Source: Salaquimonas sp. (GTDB taxonomy: Bacteria > Pseudomonadota > Alphaproteobacteria > Rhizobiales > Rhizobiaceae). Taken from it: a stretch of DNA of 32,511 bases. The DNA lies in the NCBI GenBank assembly GCA_028289365.1, contig JANQQM010000185.1:1-32511 (forward strand), in the 5' to 3' direction. Each line of letters begins with the position of its first letter. Within the stretch, counting starts at the first letter, position 1. The notes below the pieces were generated by a model. It saw nothing but the letters and a program-made list of their open reading frames with translations. It was not told the DNA's origin and did no database searches. This document shows positions 18,399 to 25,810 of this stretch, in pieces. The translations under genes and the position numbers were made by a program.

Positions 18399-18584
18399 CT
18401 AGGCCGCGTCCGCAGCCGGCTTTATCCGCTTCTTGATATTTTCAATCATTGTTTCGCGAATCAATGTCTCGCCATGGGCTGACCTGAGATGACCAACTGC
18501 TCTGCGCACAATCTCTGCGTCATCTTCCGCGCTGGTATGCCATTCGCATCCCGGCACCAGCGTCCCGCATTGGAATTCTCGCAT
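18399..18584 (-). CDS. DUF1059 small protein
   Basis: A 61-residue protein matching the DUF1059 family: MREFQCGTLVPGCEW at the start, then a central HTSAEDDAEIVRRAVGHLRSAHG. The cysteines at 6 and 13 and the histidine residues of the family are present and might bind a metal. The function is unknown. It has the best ribosome binding site in the window (AAAGGAGGATCGTT before the ATG), which suggests high expression. It sits alone between the convergent cca gene and hemF, and could be cotranscribed with hemF, which ends 77 bp upstream on the same strand. Confidence 0.85.
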   Translation of the reverse strand: MREFQCGTLVPGCEWHTSAEDDAEIVRRAVGHLRSAHGETLIRETMIENIKKRIKPAADAA

Positions 18585-18660
18585 AACGATCCTCCTTTAA
18601 TACGTGGCTGATACCTTAAAAATAAACCTTGATTTTGCGGATAACAAGGCTTGGCCCGGA

Positions 18661-19578
18661 CTATGGCCATTTAACCATCGGCGGCATGGAGGAAAGAATG
18701 GAATGGACGTTCCCGCCGGTCTTCAGCCCGAATATCGTGCCGCGATCGTAAAGCAGGTTGAATTCCACATAACGCCCGCGCCGGATCAATTGTTCCTCGC
18801 GCTCGGCCTCGGTCCATTCAATGTTCATGTTACGGCGAACCAGCATGGGATAAATCACATTGAAGGCACGTCCAACATCCTGCGAAAACTTGAAATCGGC
18901 TGTCCATCCCCCCTCTTTGTCCGAAGAGTGCAGATAATCATAGAAAACTCCACCAATACCGCGCATTTCATTGCGGTGTTTCAGGAAAAAATACTCGTCA
19001 CACCATTGTTTGAATTTGGGATAATCCGCGACCTCATGCCGGTCACACACAAACTTCATGGTCTTGTGGAAGGCCAGAGTGTCTGGGTGCTCCTGGGTCC
19101 GGCGATCGTCTAGCACCGGGGTCAAATCTGTACCGCCACCAAACCACTGCGATGTCGTCACAACCATTCGGGTATTCATGTGGATCGCTGGAACATTTGG
19201 ATTCCACGGGTGACAAATCAACGAGATACCAGAGGCCCAGAAGCTTGGATCTTCGTCAGCTCCGGGAATTTGTTTGCGAAATTCCTCCGAAAACTCGCCA
19301 TGCACCGTCGACGTATGCACCCCTACCTTCTCGAAAACACGGCCATGAAGCATGGACATGACCCCGCCGCCGCCTTCGCCATTGTCACGGGACCATTCGG
19401 TTTGAACGAACTTCCCCGGGTCAAGATCAGCACCAGGGCCCTCGAGCTCGGATTCAACCTCTTCCAGTTTTGCACAAATCTGGTCCCTGAGCTGCCGAAA
19501 CCAGAATTCAGCCTGCAACTTCTTGGCATCAATCTCCGGCGGAAGACCTTTCGGCAAATCCTGTCTGGAACTGGTCAT
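18661..19578 (-). CDS. hemF: oxygen-dependent coproporphyrinogen III oxidase
   Basis: A 305-residue cytoplasmic enzyme of haem synthesis that converts coproporphyrinogen III to protoporphyrinogen IX with O2. Full length, with all landmark segments in order: [58 protein letters not shown] and [23 protein letters not shown] lies about nine bases before the ATG. I saw no FNR/FixK-type box (TTGAT-N4-ATCAA) upstream, so oxygen control is not evident from this sequence. Confidence 0.97.
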   Translation of the reverse strand: MTSSRQDLPKGLPPEIDAKKLQAEFWFRQLRDQICAKLEEVESELEGPGADLDPGKFVQTEWSRDNGEGGGGVMSMLHGRVFEKVGVHTSTVHGEFSEEFRKQIPGADEDPSFWASGISLICHPWNPNVPAIHMNTRMVVTTSQWFGGGTDLTPVLDDRRTQEHPDTLAFHKTMKFVCDRHEVADYPKFKQWCDEYFFLKHRNEMRGIGGVFYDYLHSSDKEGGWTADFKFSQDVGRAFNVIYPMLVRRNMNIEWTEAEREEQLIRRGRYVEFNLLYDRGTIFGLKTGGNVHSILSSMPPMVKWP

Positions 19579-19671
19579 GGAAAAACGCTCCGCATTCTTT
19601 CAGCGATTGTTACCGTGTCGGACTTTCCCCCGTCAATAAAACGATAGGCGACAATGCACAACCGGAGGAAT

Positions 19672-19707
19672 ATGCACGCCTGCCCCTGCAATGTTGCACT
19701 TGACTAA
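19672..19707 (+). CDS. possible 11-residue ORF with Shine-Dalgarno
   Basis: A very short frame (MHACPCNVALD) preceded by GGAGGA at 19664-19669, only about three bases from the ATG. It lies between hemF and the small basic protein gene. It has two cysteines in the first six residues. Chance occurrence is quite possible; the spacing is shorter than ideal. Recorded because it precedes a small gene on the same strand and could act as a leader. Confidence 0.2.
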   Translation: MHACPCNVALD

Positions 19708-19797
19708 CCGCTTCGCTTGAAATGAAATCGACAAAATCTAGTTGAAATGTAGACAAATAGATCCGCCTGGTATTCAGGTAGTATTTCGGTAAAAGCA

Positions 19798-20103
19798 ATG
19801 AATAGCGGATTTGAAAAGCGTAATTCGCGATCGCGAAACAGGGAAGCAACCTCGGTAGAAAATGCCCGCCAGAAAAACCGGGATTGGGCGGTACAGAACC
19901 ACAAGAGGAAAGCCGAGCACCCCGCCTCGGCAGCCTGGAAGCGCCAGACCTGGACCCTGCCGCGAGATGAAGCGAGGTCCACTGCACGAGCCTTCCTGAA
20001 GAAATATCCGCGTGCTGCCTATTGGAGCGAAGTGGAAACTTGGCGCGTTCTGCCCGACGACAGGATCGAATTTACCATGCGCAGATTGCCCAGCGCAGAT
20101 TAA
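19798..20103 (+). CDS. small basic hypothetical protein
   Basis: A 101-residue protein rich in Arg and Lys. The first 45 residues look disordered and nucleic-acid-like in charge (EKRNSRSRNREA, QKNRDW, NHKRKAEHP). The second half appears folded: WTLPRDEARSTARAFLKKYP, then YWSEVETWRVLPDDRIEFTMRRLP. I do not recognise a named family. The ATG at 19798 has only a weak GGTAA upstream; TTGACT at about 19699 followed 17 bases later by TGAAAT could be a promoter. The C-terminal half has normal codon use for the window, so I take it as real. It converges on the hydrolase gene. Confidence 0.65.
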   Translation: MNSGFEKRNSRSRNREATSVENARQKNRDWAVQNHKRKAEHPASAAWKRQTWTLPRDEARSTARAFLKKYPRAAYWSEVETWRVLPDDRIEFTMRRLPSAD

Positions 20104-20152
20104 GAGTCCTAAGCGATCAGACGACGCCCAGATCAACCACATTTCGAGTGAT

Positions 20153-20923
20153 TCAACTGACGGTTTGCTCATTGAGCAGTCGTACAATCTGGTCAGGGAT
20201 CTCATCAATAATTGAGTGCCCGACCCCCTCAAACACATGGACCGCGAACTCACCCGGTAGTTTATGTGCCTGCCGCGTCGGAACAATTCGATCCTGGGTT
20301 CCCCAGACGACTTTTACCGGAATGTTGAACTTGTTTAGCGCTTCACGCGAAATCTCATACTGACGCTGTCCATCCAGAAACTTCTCGGCGAATTTCAAAT
20401 AGATTTCACCTGCATCGGAACGTTTTCGATCTTCCAAAAGGTTGGCCAGGGCCATTTCATTGACATCGGAATGCCATCCGTAGAATTGTTCAAACAACGG
20501 CCTCAAGGTCTCCTCACGATCGGCAACTGCGAACCGCCTTAACAGCCTTGCATTGATTTCCGGTCCAAATGCGCCAGGCGCCAGCAAGGTCAGCGATCGA
20601 ACGCGGGCGGGCGATTTCAACGCAATAAGGCAAGCAATGGCACCCCCCATGGAGTGGCCGCAAAGATGGGCTACATCGATACCTCGGCTGACGATGTCAT
20701 CCAGAATTGCATCGGCAGCTTCGGCAGTTCGTCCCGATGTTGGATACTTGGCAGATTTCCCATGCCCCGGCAGATCATGGGCAATGACCAAACGGTTGTC
20801 GTTCAGCCGATCCAGGATCGGCTGCCAGCATCCCGAAGTAGCCGCAAATCCGTGCAGGAGAAGCAGTGGCGGACCACCGCTTCCCTGTTGCACAGCATGC
20901 AGTTTGTGCTTCGAGCCGGTCAC
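20153..20923 (-). CDS. alpha/beta-fold hydrolase
   Basis: A 256-residue cytoplasmic hydrolase with the full catalytic triad: Ser in GHSMGG (about residue 91), Asp in WGTQDRIVP (about 213) and His in GVGHSIID (about 240). The oxyanion segment LLLHGFAATSGCW is near the start. Similar proteins include esterases, lactonases and the lipase-like partners of dihydrolipoamide enzymes; the substrate is unknown. The start is a GTG at 20923 with AGGGCG upstream, 26 bp after the leuA stop, so it is probably the last gene of the leuA transcript. Confidence 0.88.
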   Translation of the reverse strand: MTGSKHKLHAVQQGSGGPPLLLLHGFAATSGCWQPILDRLNDNRLVIAHDLPGHGKSAKYPTSGRTAEAADAILDDIVSRGIDVAHLCGHSMGGAIACLIALKSPARVRSLTLLAPGAFGPEINARLLRRFAVADREETLRPLFEQFYGWHSDVNEMALANLLEDRKRSDAGEIYLKFAEKFLDGQRQYEISREALNKFNIPVKVVWGTQDRIVPTRQAHKLPGEFAVHVFEGVGHSIIDEIPDQIVRLLNEQTVS

Positions 20924-20949
20924 CGAACGATCTACGCCCTAATCGGCCA

Positions 20950-22632
20950 CTAATTCGTTGCTATCAATCGGTTGACCGCTGAAACAATGGCTTCAAGCGA
21001 GGCTGCAACAATGTTCTTGTTGATGCCGGCACCAAAGATACGATTGCCCTCGCTCTCGATCTCCATGTAGCAGATAGCTGCAGCATCCGATCCGTGTTGC
21101 AGAGAATGTTCGGAATAATCCTCCACGGTGAACTCGATACCCAGATGACGCGATAGTGCATCCACAAAACCGTCAATGGGGCCGGTACCGCGTCCCTCGA
21201 TTGTATGACTGGCTCCGTCATGCGTGATCTCGGCAGTAATCAGCCTGGCACGCGTTCCCGCAGGATCACTCATGGTCGAATGATCGACAAACCGGATGGG
21301 TTGGTCCGGCTGTTCAATATACTCGCGCAGGAATTCGAGATGAATTCGCTCGGAAGGTAGCTCCCTTCCCTCCTTGTCCGTAATCTTCTGGATCACACCG
21401 CTGAATTCGGCCTGCATCTTCTTGGGCAGGTTGATGCCGTAATCTTCGTGCATGATATAGGCAATTCCGCCCTTGCCCGATTGTGAGTTGATCCGGATAA
21501 TGGCCTCATAGGTCCGGCCTACATCCTGCGGATCGATTGGCAGATACGGAACCTCCCACAGTTCCTTGTTGGACTGGCGGATTGCCTTCATGCCCTTGTT
21601 GATCGCGTCCTGATGCGACCCGGAAAACGCGGTATAAACAAGTTCGCCAACATAGGGATGCCGTTCTGGAATACGCAGCTGGTTGGAATATTCGTAGACG
21701 CTCTTGATCCGTTCAATATCCGAACAATCCAGCGCTGGATCGATACCCTGGGTATACATGTTCAAGGCAAGCGTCACGATATCGACATTGCCGGTCCGCT
21801 CGCCATTACCAAACAAGGTTCCCTCGACGCGTTGCCCACCCGCCATCAATGCAAGTTCGGTCGCGGCAATGCCGGTCCCGCGGTCATTATGGGGATGCAG
21901 CGACAGGATTACATTGTCACGATTATCCAGATTGCGGCTCATCCACTCGATCTGGTCCGCGTGAATATTCGGCGTTGACATCTCCACCGTTGCCGGCAGA
22001 TTGAGAATGAGCTTGTTGTCGGGCGTCGGCTCGATGATTTCTGTCACCGAATTGCAGATATCAAGCGCAAATTCCAGCTCGGTTCCCGTGAAACTTTCCG
22101 GTGAATACTGAAAACGATAGCCTCCACCGGCATCTTCTGCCATGTCGCGGATCATCTTGGCAGCATCAGTCGCAATCGTTCGGATGCCTGCCTGGTCTGA
22201 TCCAAAGACAACACGGCGCTGAAGCTCGGAAGTCGAATTATAGAAATGAACAATTGGCCGATGCGCGCCGTCCAGTGCTTCGAAGGTTCGCGTAATCAGT
22301 TCCGGGCGGCACTGCACCAGCACCTGCAAGGAAACATCTTCAGGAACATCACCTTCTTCAATACACCAACGTGCAAAGTCAAAATCAGTTTGCGAAGCCG
22401 ACGGAAACCCGATCTCGATTTCCTTGAAACCCATATCCAGGAGCAATTTGAACATTCGCTCCTTGCGGTCCTGCCCCATCGGGTCGATTAATGCCTGGTT
22501 TCCGTCCCGCAAATCGACAGAGCACCAGATCGGCGGTTCGGTAATCGCCTGGTTCGGCCAGGTCCGGTCGGTCAAACCGACAGCCGGGAAAGGCTGGTAT
22601 TTCTTTGCTGCATTTTCCATTACTGGAGACAT
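20950..22632 (-). CDS. leuA: 2-isopropylmalate synthase (long form)
   Basis: A 560-residue enzyme that condenses acetyl-CoA with 2-oxoisovalerate in the first committed step of leucine synthesis. It belongs to the longer LeuA type shared with actinobacteria and fungi: PIWCSVDLRDGNQALIDPM in the catalytic TIM barrel, metal-binding HPHNDRGTG, and a C-terminal regulatory (LeuA dimer) domain from about residue 425, expected to give feedback inhibition by leucine. The ATG at 22632 has little Shine-Dalgarno; a second ATG four codons in is possible. A leucine-rich leader ORF lies 132 bp upstream. Confidence 0.96.
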   Translation of the reverse strand: MSPVMENAAKKYQPFPAVGLTDRTWPNQAITEPPIWCSVDLRDGNQALIDPMGQDRKERMFKLLLDMGFKEIEIGFPSASQTDFDFARWCIEEGDVPEDVSLQVLVQCRPELITRTFEALDGAHRPIVHFYNSTSELQRRVVFGSDQAGIRTIATDAAKMIRDMAEDAGGGYRFQYSPESFTGTELEFALDICNSVTEIIEPTPDNKLILNLPATVEMSTPNIHADQIEWMSRNLDNRDNVILSLHPHNDRGTGIAATELALMAGGQRVEGTLFGNGERTGNVDIVTLALNMYTQGIDPALDCSDIERIKSVYEYSNQLRIPERHPYVGELVYTAFSGSHQDAINKGMKAIRQSNKELWEVPYLPIDPQDVGRTYEAIIRINSQSGKGGIAYIMHEDYGINLPKKMQAEFSGVIQKITDKEGRELPSERIHLEFLREYIEQPDQPIRFVDHSTMSDPAGTRARLITAEITHDGASHTIEGRGTGPIDGFVDALSRHLGIEFTVEDYSEHSLQHGSDAAAICYMEIESEGNRIFGAGINKNIVAASLEAIVSAVNRLIATN

Positions 22633-22663
22633 ATTCTTAATCCGTTTCCTGACGCTGCTCGAA

Positions 22664-22753
22664 GCCGATGTTTTTCAGCAAAAACGGCAGCCATTATTCA
22701 AAAATCTGTTTGTCACGAAAAGGGGCAGGACCTTGATACGGTCGCTTCGACCG
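22664..22753 (-). promoter_or_regulatory. hairpins between the leucine leader ORF and leuA
   Basis: Two strong inverted repeats lie between the leader ORF and leuA. One is a perfect 6-bp stem with a 3-base loop (CGGTCG-AAG-CGACCG on the coding strand, 22739-22753). The other (22664-22688) pairs GCCGTTTTT with AAAAACATCGGC around a GCTG loop with a 3-base bulge. Neither has the plain GC stem plus T-run of a textbook terminator, so the control step could be termination with a weak terminator or access to the leuA start. Confidence 0.45.
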
Positions 22754-22764
22754 CCGGACGCCCT

Positions 22765-22851
22765 TCAACTACGGATCCGACGATCGCCAATAAGGCCGAG
22801 AAGTAGCTCGAGGCCCAGGGGAAGTCTGTCGATGTTTCCGATCATGGTCAT
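22765..22851 (-). CDS. putative leucine leader peptide of leuA
   Basis: A 28-codon ORF upstream of leuA on the same strand: MTMIGNIDRLPLGLELLLGL at residues 1-20, then IGDRRIRS. Seven of the eleven residues 10-20 are leucine (positions 10, 12, 14, 16, 17, 18, 20), using CTT, CTG, CTC and CTA codons. Leucine-codon leader peptides controlling leuA by attenuation are known in proteobacteria, including alphaproteobacteria. Alternative starts are the ATG at 22845 and a GTG at 22872; none has an ideal Shine-Dalgarno. A CTTGTCA element lies upstream, but I could not place a matching -10 box. Confidence 0.72.
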   Translation of the reverse strand: MTMIGNIDRLPLGLELLLGLIGDRRIRS

Positions 22852-22926
22852 AATCGGAATTGGTAGCCTCACCTTTACCGATTTGCAATAGCAAAGAGTG
22901 ACAAGATTAGGCTGGAATCGCCCAAT

Positions 22927-25104
22927 CTAGATATTGCCACCGCTATTTGACCGCCTTGCCAGATGCGCAACAACGTTCTCGATCATGCGCATTCCGGCTG
23001 TTCCGCCAAGCGACATGATGGATTCCGGGTGAAACTGCACGGCTGCCACCGGTTGATCCATGTGTTCGATACCCATCACAATGCCATCGTCAGTCTGCGC
23101 CGTTATGATGAACTCCTTGGGCAGTTCGATCGCATCGGCATGGATTGAGTGGTAGCGGCCTACCGTCACCTTGTCTTCCAGGCCTGAGAACACCTTTCCG
23201 GGCTTGACGATCGTAATCCGCGAAGGCTTGCCGTGCATCGGAATTGGCAATTCGACCAGCTTGCCGCCATAATTCTCGGCAATCGCCTGCAATCCGAGAC
23301 AGACACCAAATAGCGGCAGATTTCGGTCACGTACTTTCTCAATCGTGGCAGAACAGTCGAAATCGCCGGGATTTCCCGGACCGGGCGACATCACCACCAG
23401 ATCGGGTTTGAGATCGGAAAAGACTGAATCAGGAACGGGTGTTCTGACTGTCGTAACCTCTGCGCCCGTCTGCCGGAAATAATTGGCGAGCGTATGAACA
23501 AAACTATCCTCGTGATCGACGAGCAGAATTCGTATCCCGTCGCCGACCTTGGCCACTTGGCGTTCACCTGCCTGATCATTGGCCTTCCCGGCTTCACGAA
23601 CGGCGGCCAGCATGGCCGAAGCCTTCAGTTCCGTTTCTCGCTCTTCTTCGTCCGGATCGGAATCAAACAGCAGCGTTGCGCCGGCGCGAACTTCGGCGAT
23701 CCCATCCTTTATGCGAACGGTCCTGAGCGTAAGCCCGGTATTCATGTCCCCGTTGAAATGAATCATGCCGATCGCACCGCCATACCAGGCGCGCGGGCTT
23801 TTCTCATTCTCCTCAATATAGCGCATCGCCCAAAGCTTCGGTGCCCCGGTCACCGTCACGGCCCAGGCATGGCTGAGAAACCCGTCAAACGCATCCATAT
23901 CTTCACGCAGCCTGCCTTCAATATGATCGACCGTATGGATCAGGCGCGAATACATCTCGATTTGACGGCGACCGATCACCCTGACGCTTCCTGGCTCGCA
24001 CACCCGCGATTTGTCGTTCCGATCGACATCCGAACACATGGTAAGTTCGGATTCATCCTTCTTGGAATTCAGGAGCTTCAGGATTTGCTCGGAATCCTCG
24101 ATCGCATCACGGCCGCGCCGGATTGTCCCTGAAATCGGACAGGTCTCGATCCTTCGACCGACCACCCGCACGAACATCTCGGGCGAGGCGCCCACCAGAA
24201 ATTCATTCTGTCCGAGATTGATAAAAAACGAATAGGGAGACGGGTTGATCTCTTTCAGCTTCCGCGAAATTGCCGATGGCTTGGTCAGGCAACGTTCAAA
24301 GAATGTCTGGCCTGGCACAACCTCAAACAGGTCACCGCGCTTGAACTTCTCCTTCGCCCGACGAACGATATCAGCATATTCACCAGGAAGATGATCGCCC
24401 TTCGGCGGCTCGACATCCGTGAATTCAAAGGGTTGATCTTCGGTCTCCCGGCTCAACCCTTCGGTTGTGGATTCTCCATTTGAGAAGTCGTATCGGTCAT
24501 GCCAGGCAATTGCCTGATGGTGGTCGACGACGAGAATTTCATCCGGCAGATACAAGACGACATCTCGCAAGCCCTCTGGACGCTCAATACGTTGCTCGAT
24601 CGGGTCGAATTGAAATGCCAGATCATATCCGAATGCGCCGTACAGACCGATATTGGCATCATTCTCCGAATAGAATAGATCGACAATCGCCCGGACCACC
24701 GAGAATACCGTGGGCGCGCGGGAGCGAAACTCCTCGGAAACAATTTTCCCAGCCGGCTTGATCTCGATTTCCACCCGGTCTTCTGCTGGTATCAGGGATG
24801 CAATATGTTCGTGTCCGGTCAAATGCTGTAGGACCATTTCCAACAAGATTTTGCCGCGCTCATTATAGGCGATGACCGAAACCTGCCGGCCTCGCCCTTC
24901 GATCCCCAATGGCGGGTTGACGATTGCCGTATCCCAACGCGTATATCGCCCCGGATATTCATAATTGGACGAGAACACCGCACCACGACGGCTATCGACC
25001 TGCGACACGACATTGTCTATCGCTGTCGAATAGTCGTCGGCAAAGCTTGACCGATTGACGGTGATGCCGCCTTTGGTGACGTATTCTAGGGGTTCGGAAG
25101 TCAT
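22927..25104 (-). CDS. trpE(G): anthranilate synthase, fused TrpE and TrpG
   Basis: A 725-residue fusion that makes anthranilate from chorismate and glutamine, the first step of tryptophan synthesis. Residues 1 to about 505 are the chorismate-binding component ([36 protein letters not shown]). Residues from about 527 on are the class I glutamine amidotransferase ([29 protein letters not shown], nucleophile in FGVCLGLQ, His/Glu in FHPES). The fused order E-G is characteristic of rhizobia and relatives. AGGA and GGAACC precede the ATG. The gene is preceded by the trpL attenuator and followed, after 75 bp, by the leucine leader ORF. Confidence 0.97.
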   Translation of the reverse strand: MTSEPLEYVTKGGITVNRSSFADDYSTAIDNVVSQVDSRRGAVFSSNYEYPGRYTRWDTAIVNPPLGIEGRGRQVSVIAYNERGKILLEMVLQHLTGHEHIASLIPAEDRVEIEIKPAGKIVSEEFRSRAPTVFSVVRAIVDLFYSENDANIGLYGAFGYDLAFQFDPIEQRIERPEGLRDVVLYLPDEILVVDHHQAIAWHDRYDFSNGESTTEGLSRETEDQPFEFTDVEPPKGDHLPGEYADIVRRAKEKFKRGDLFEVVPGQTFFERCLTKPSAISRKLKEINPSPYSFFINLGQNEFLVGASPEMFVRVVGRRIETCPISGTIRRGRDAIEDSEQILKLLNSKKDESELTMCSDVDRNDKSRVCEPGSVRVIGRRQIEMYSRLIHTVDHIEGRLREDMDAFDGFLSHAWAVTVTGAPKLWAMRYIEENEKSPRAWYGGAIGMIHFNGDMNTGLTLRTVRIKDGIAEVRAGATLLFDSDPDEEERETELKASAMLAAVREAGKANDQAGERQVAKVGDGIRILLVDHEDSFVHTLANYFRQTGAEVTTVRTPVPDSVFSDLKPDLVVMSPGPGNPGDFDCSATIEKVRDRNLPLFGVCLGLQAIAENYGGKLVELPIPMHGKPSRITIVKPGKVFSGLEDKVTVGRYHSIHADAIELPKEFIITAQTDDGIVMGIEHMDQPVAAVQFHPESIMSLGGTAGMRMIENVVAHLARRSNSGGNI

Positions 25105-25156
25105 TGCCCGGTTCCTATCCTGTCAATTCCGCCAATGGCAAGCGGGCAAATAAAAA

Positions 25157-25183
25157 AGCCGCCCGGCAAGCTACCAGCGGCTC
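25157..25183 (-). terminator. trp attenuator (intrinsic terminator)
   Basis: On the coding strand AGCCGC (25182-25177) and GCGGCT (25162-25157) form a stem that is followed at once by TTTTTTA. It lies between trpL and trpE(G). GCGGC at 25219-25215, just after the trpL stop, is complementary to the 5' arm and can form the competing antiterminator. GGTGGT over the Trp codons can pair with ACCATC downstream, giving the 1:2 hairpin of the classical scheme. Confidence 0.85.
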
Positions 25184-25220
25184 GTTTTTCCCATTTGCGC
25201 ACAGATGGTCACAGGCCGCC

Positions 25221-25265
25221 TCAGCGATCCCGCCACCACCAGTTCTTTTTGCGCAAAATCATCAT
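25221..25265 (-). CDS. trpL: tryptophan leader peptide
   Basis: A 14-codon ORF, MMILRKKNWWWRDR, with three consecutive Trp codons (25241-25233). Its position, 116 bp upstream of trpE(G) and ahead of a terminator hairpin, matches the trpL leader of rhizobia (the WWW-x-R ending is similar to the Sinorhizobium leader). There is no Shine-Dalgarno. The promoter-like boxes at 25272-25300 would start transcription at the A of the first ATG, which agrees with the known leaderless trpL of Sinorhizobium meliloti. Ribosome stalling at the Trp codons when charged tRNA-Trp is scarce would favour read-through. Confidence 0.88.
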   Translation of the reverse strand: MMILRKKNWWWRDR

Positions 25266-25271
25266 GTGACG

Positions 25272-25300
25272 TTAATAACGCCCGCCCGCCCAAAGCGCAA
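25272..25300 (-). promoter_or_regulatory. trpL promoter
   Basis: On the minus strand TTGCGC (25300-25295), a 17-base spacer and TATTAA (25277-25272) form a reasonable sigma70-type promoter. The first base of the trpL ATG (25265) is seven bases past the -10 box, the normal position for the transcription start, so the mRNA would be leaderless. Confidence 0.65.
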
Positions 25301-25810
25301 GCGCCACCTGGCTGGAATCAGGTCGGCACTAACAATTCGCCTGAATTTGACCAGAAAGCCTTCCAGAATATCTCGCTCTTGATAGTCTTCCCAAATGTCA
25401 GGAAGGCCCGAACCGGGCGGATTGGATCGGGCCTTCCTCTGCAAGAAACCCGCCTCATGCTCTTGAGCAGCAGGCAGGTACACGTCACACCGAGTGTTAG
25501 CAGGGGGAACGGTATGTCGTGTCTCTTCCGCAGCTTGATGCTGCGTGTGTTTCCCATGTTTACTATCATAGGTTGTATTTGTAAATGTTTCGTTACGCCC
25601 CAAGGTCGGTTTTTTCGGAAGCCTGGTGATAAGTTTTATTTTTAAATATCAGTAATTTAACAGATTAGAAAACACGATGCCGGGAAACTGTGGGTTCATC
25701 GCGCCATCGAAATGCAGGATCAATCACAACAACCTGGGATTGGTGACCAATTGATTCACCCGATTGCACCGGATCAGCGCCACATCCTCCAGCTCTATAT
25801 GTAGGGTCTA
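25301..25810. other. 510-bp region without a clear gene, rich in inverted repeats
   Basis: No open frame here has a Shine-Dalgarno with recognisable content. The left part holds several hairpins: a perfect 12-bp inverted repeat (AGGAAGGCCCGA at 25400-25411 and TCGGGCCTTCCT at 25427-25438) that contains an alternative smaller stem GCCCG-AAC-CGGGC, GCTC-TT-GAGC near 25460, and CGCAGC-TTGAT-GCTGCG at 25529-25545. None is followed by a T-run on either strand. The part from about 25555 to 25680 is AT-rich. It may hold a non-coding RNA or the 3' region of fhs. Confidence 0.45.

Noticed and set aside
19579-19671. FNR/FixK-type box upstream of hemF
   Set aside because: No TTGAT-N4-ATCAA-like sequence was seen in the gap.
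22424-22891. Plus-strand open frame of 155 codons opposite leuA and its leader
   Set aside because: It overlaps the leuA start and the leader on the other strand and its translation has low-complexity Arg/Ser/Pro content typical of antisense frames.
25400-25438. Intrinsic terminator for fhs or for a plus-strand transcript
   Set aside because: The 12-bp stem is strong, but no T-run follows on either strand and it lies 370 bp past the fhs stop, so I list it only as a structured element.
25262-25603. Open frames of 83 and 113 codons on the minus strand between fhs and the trp leader
   Set aside because: No good Shine-Dalgarno, no recognisable domain, and they run across the inverted repeats and, for the longer one, into the trpL promoter. 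Structured non-coding DNA explains the region better.
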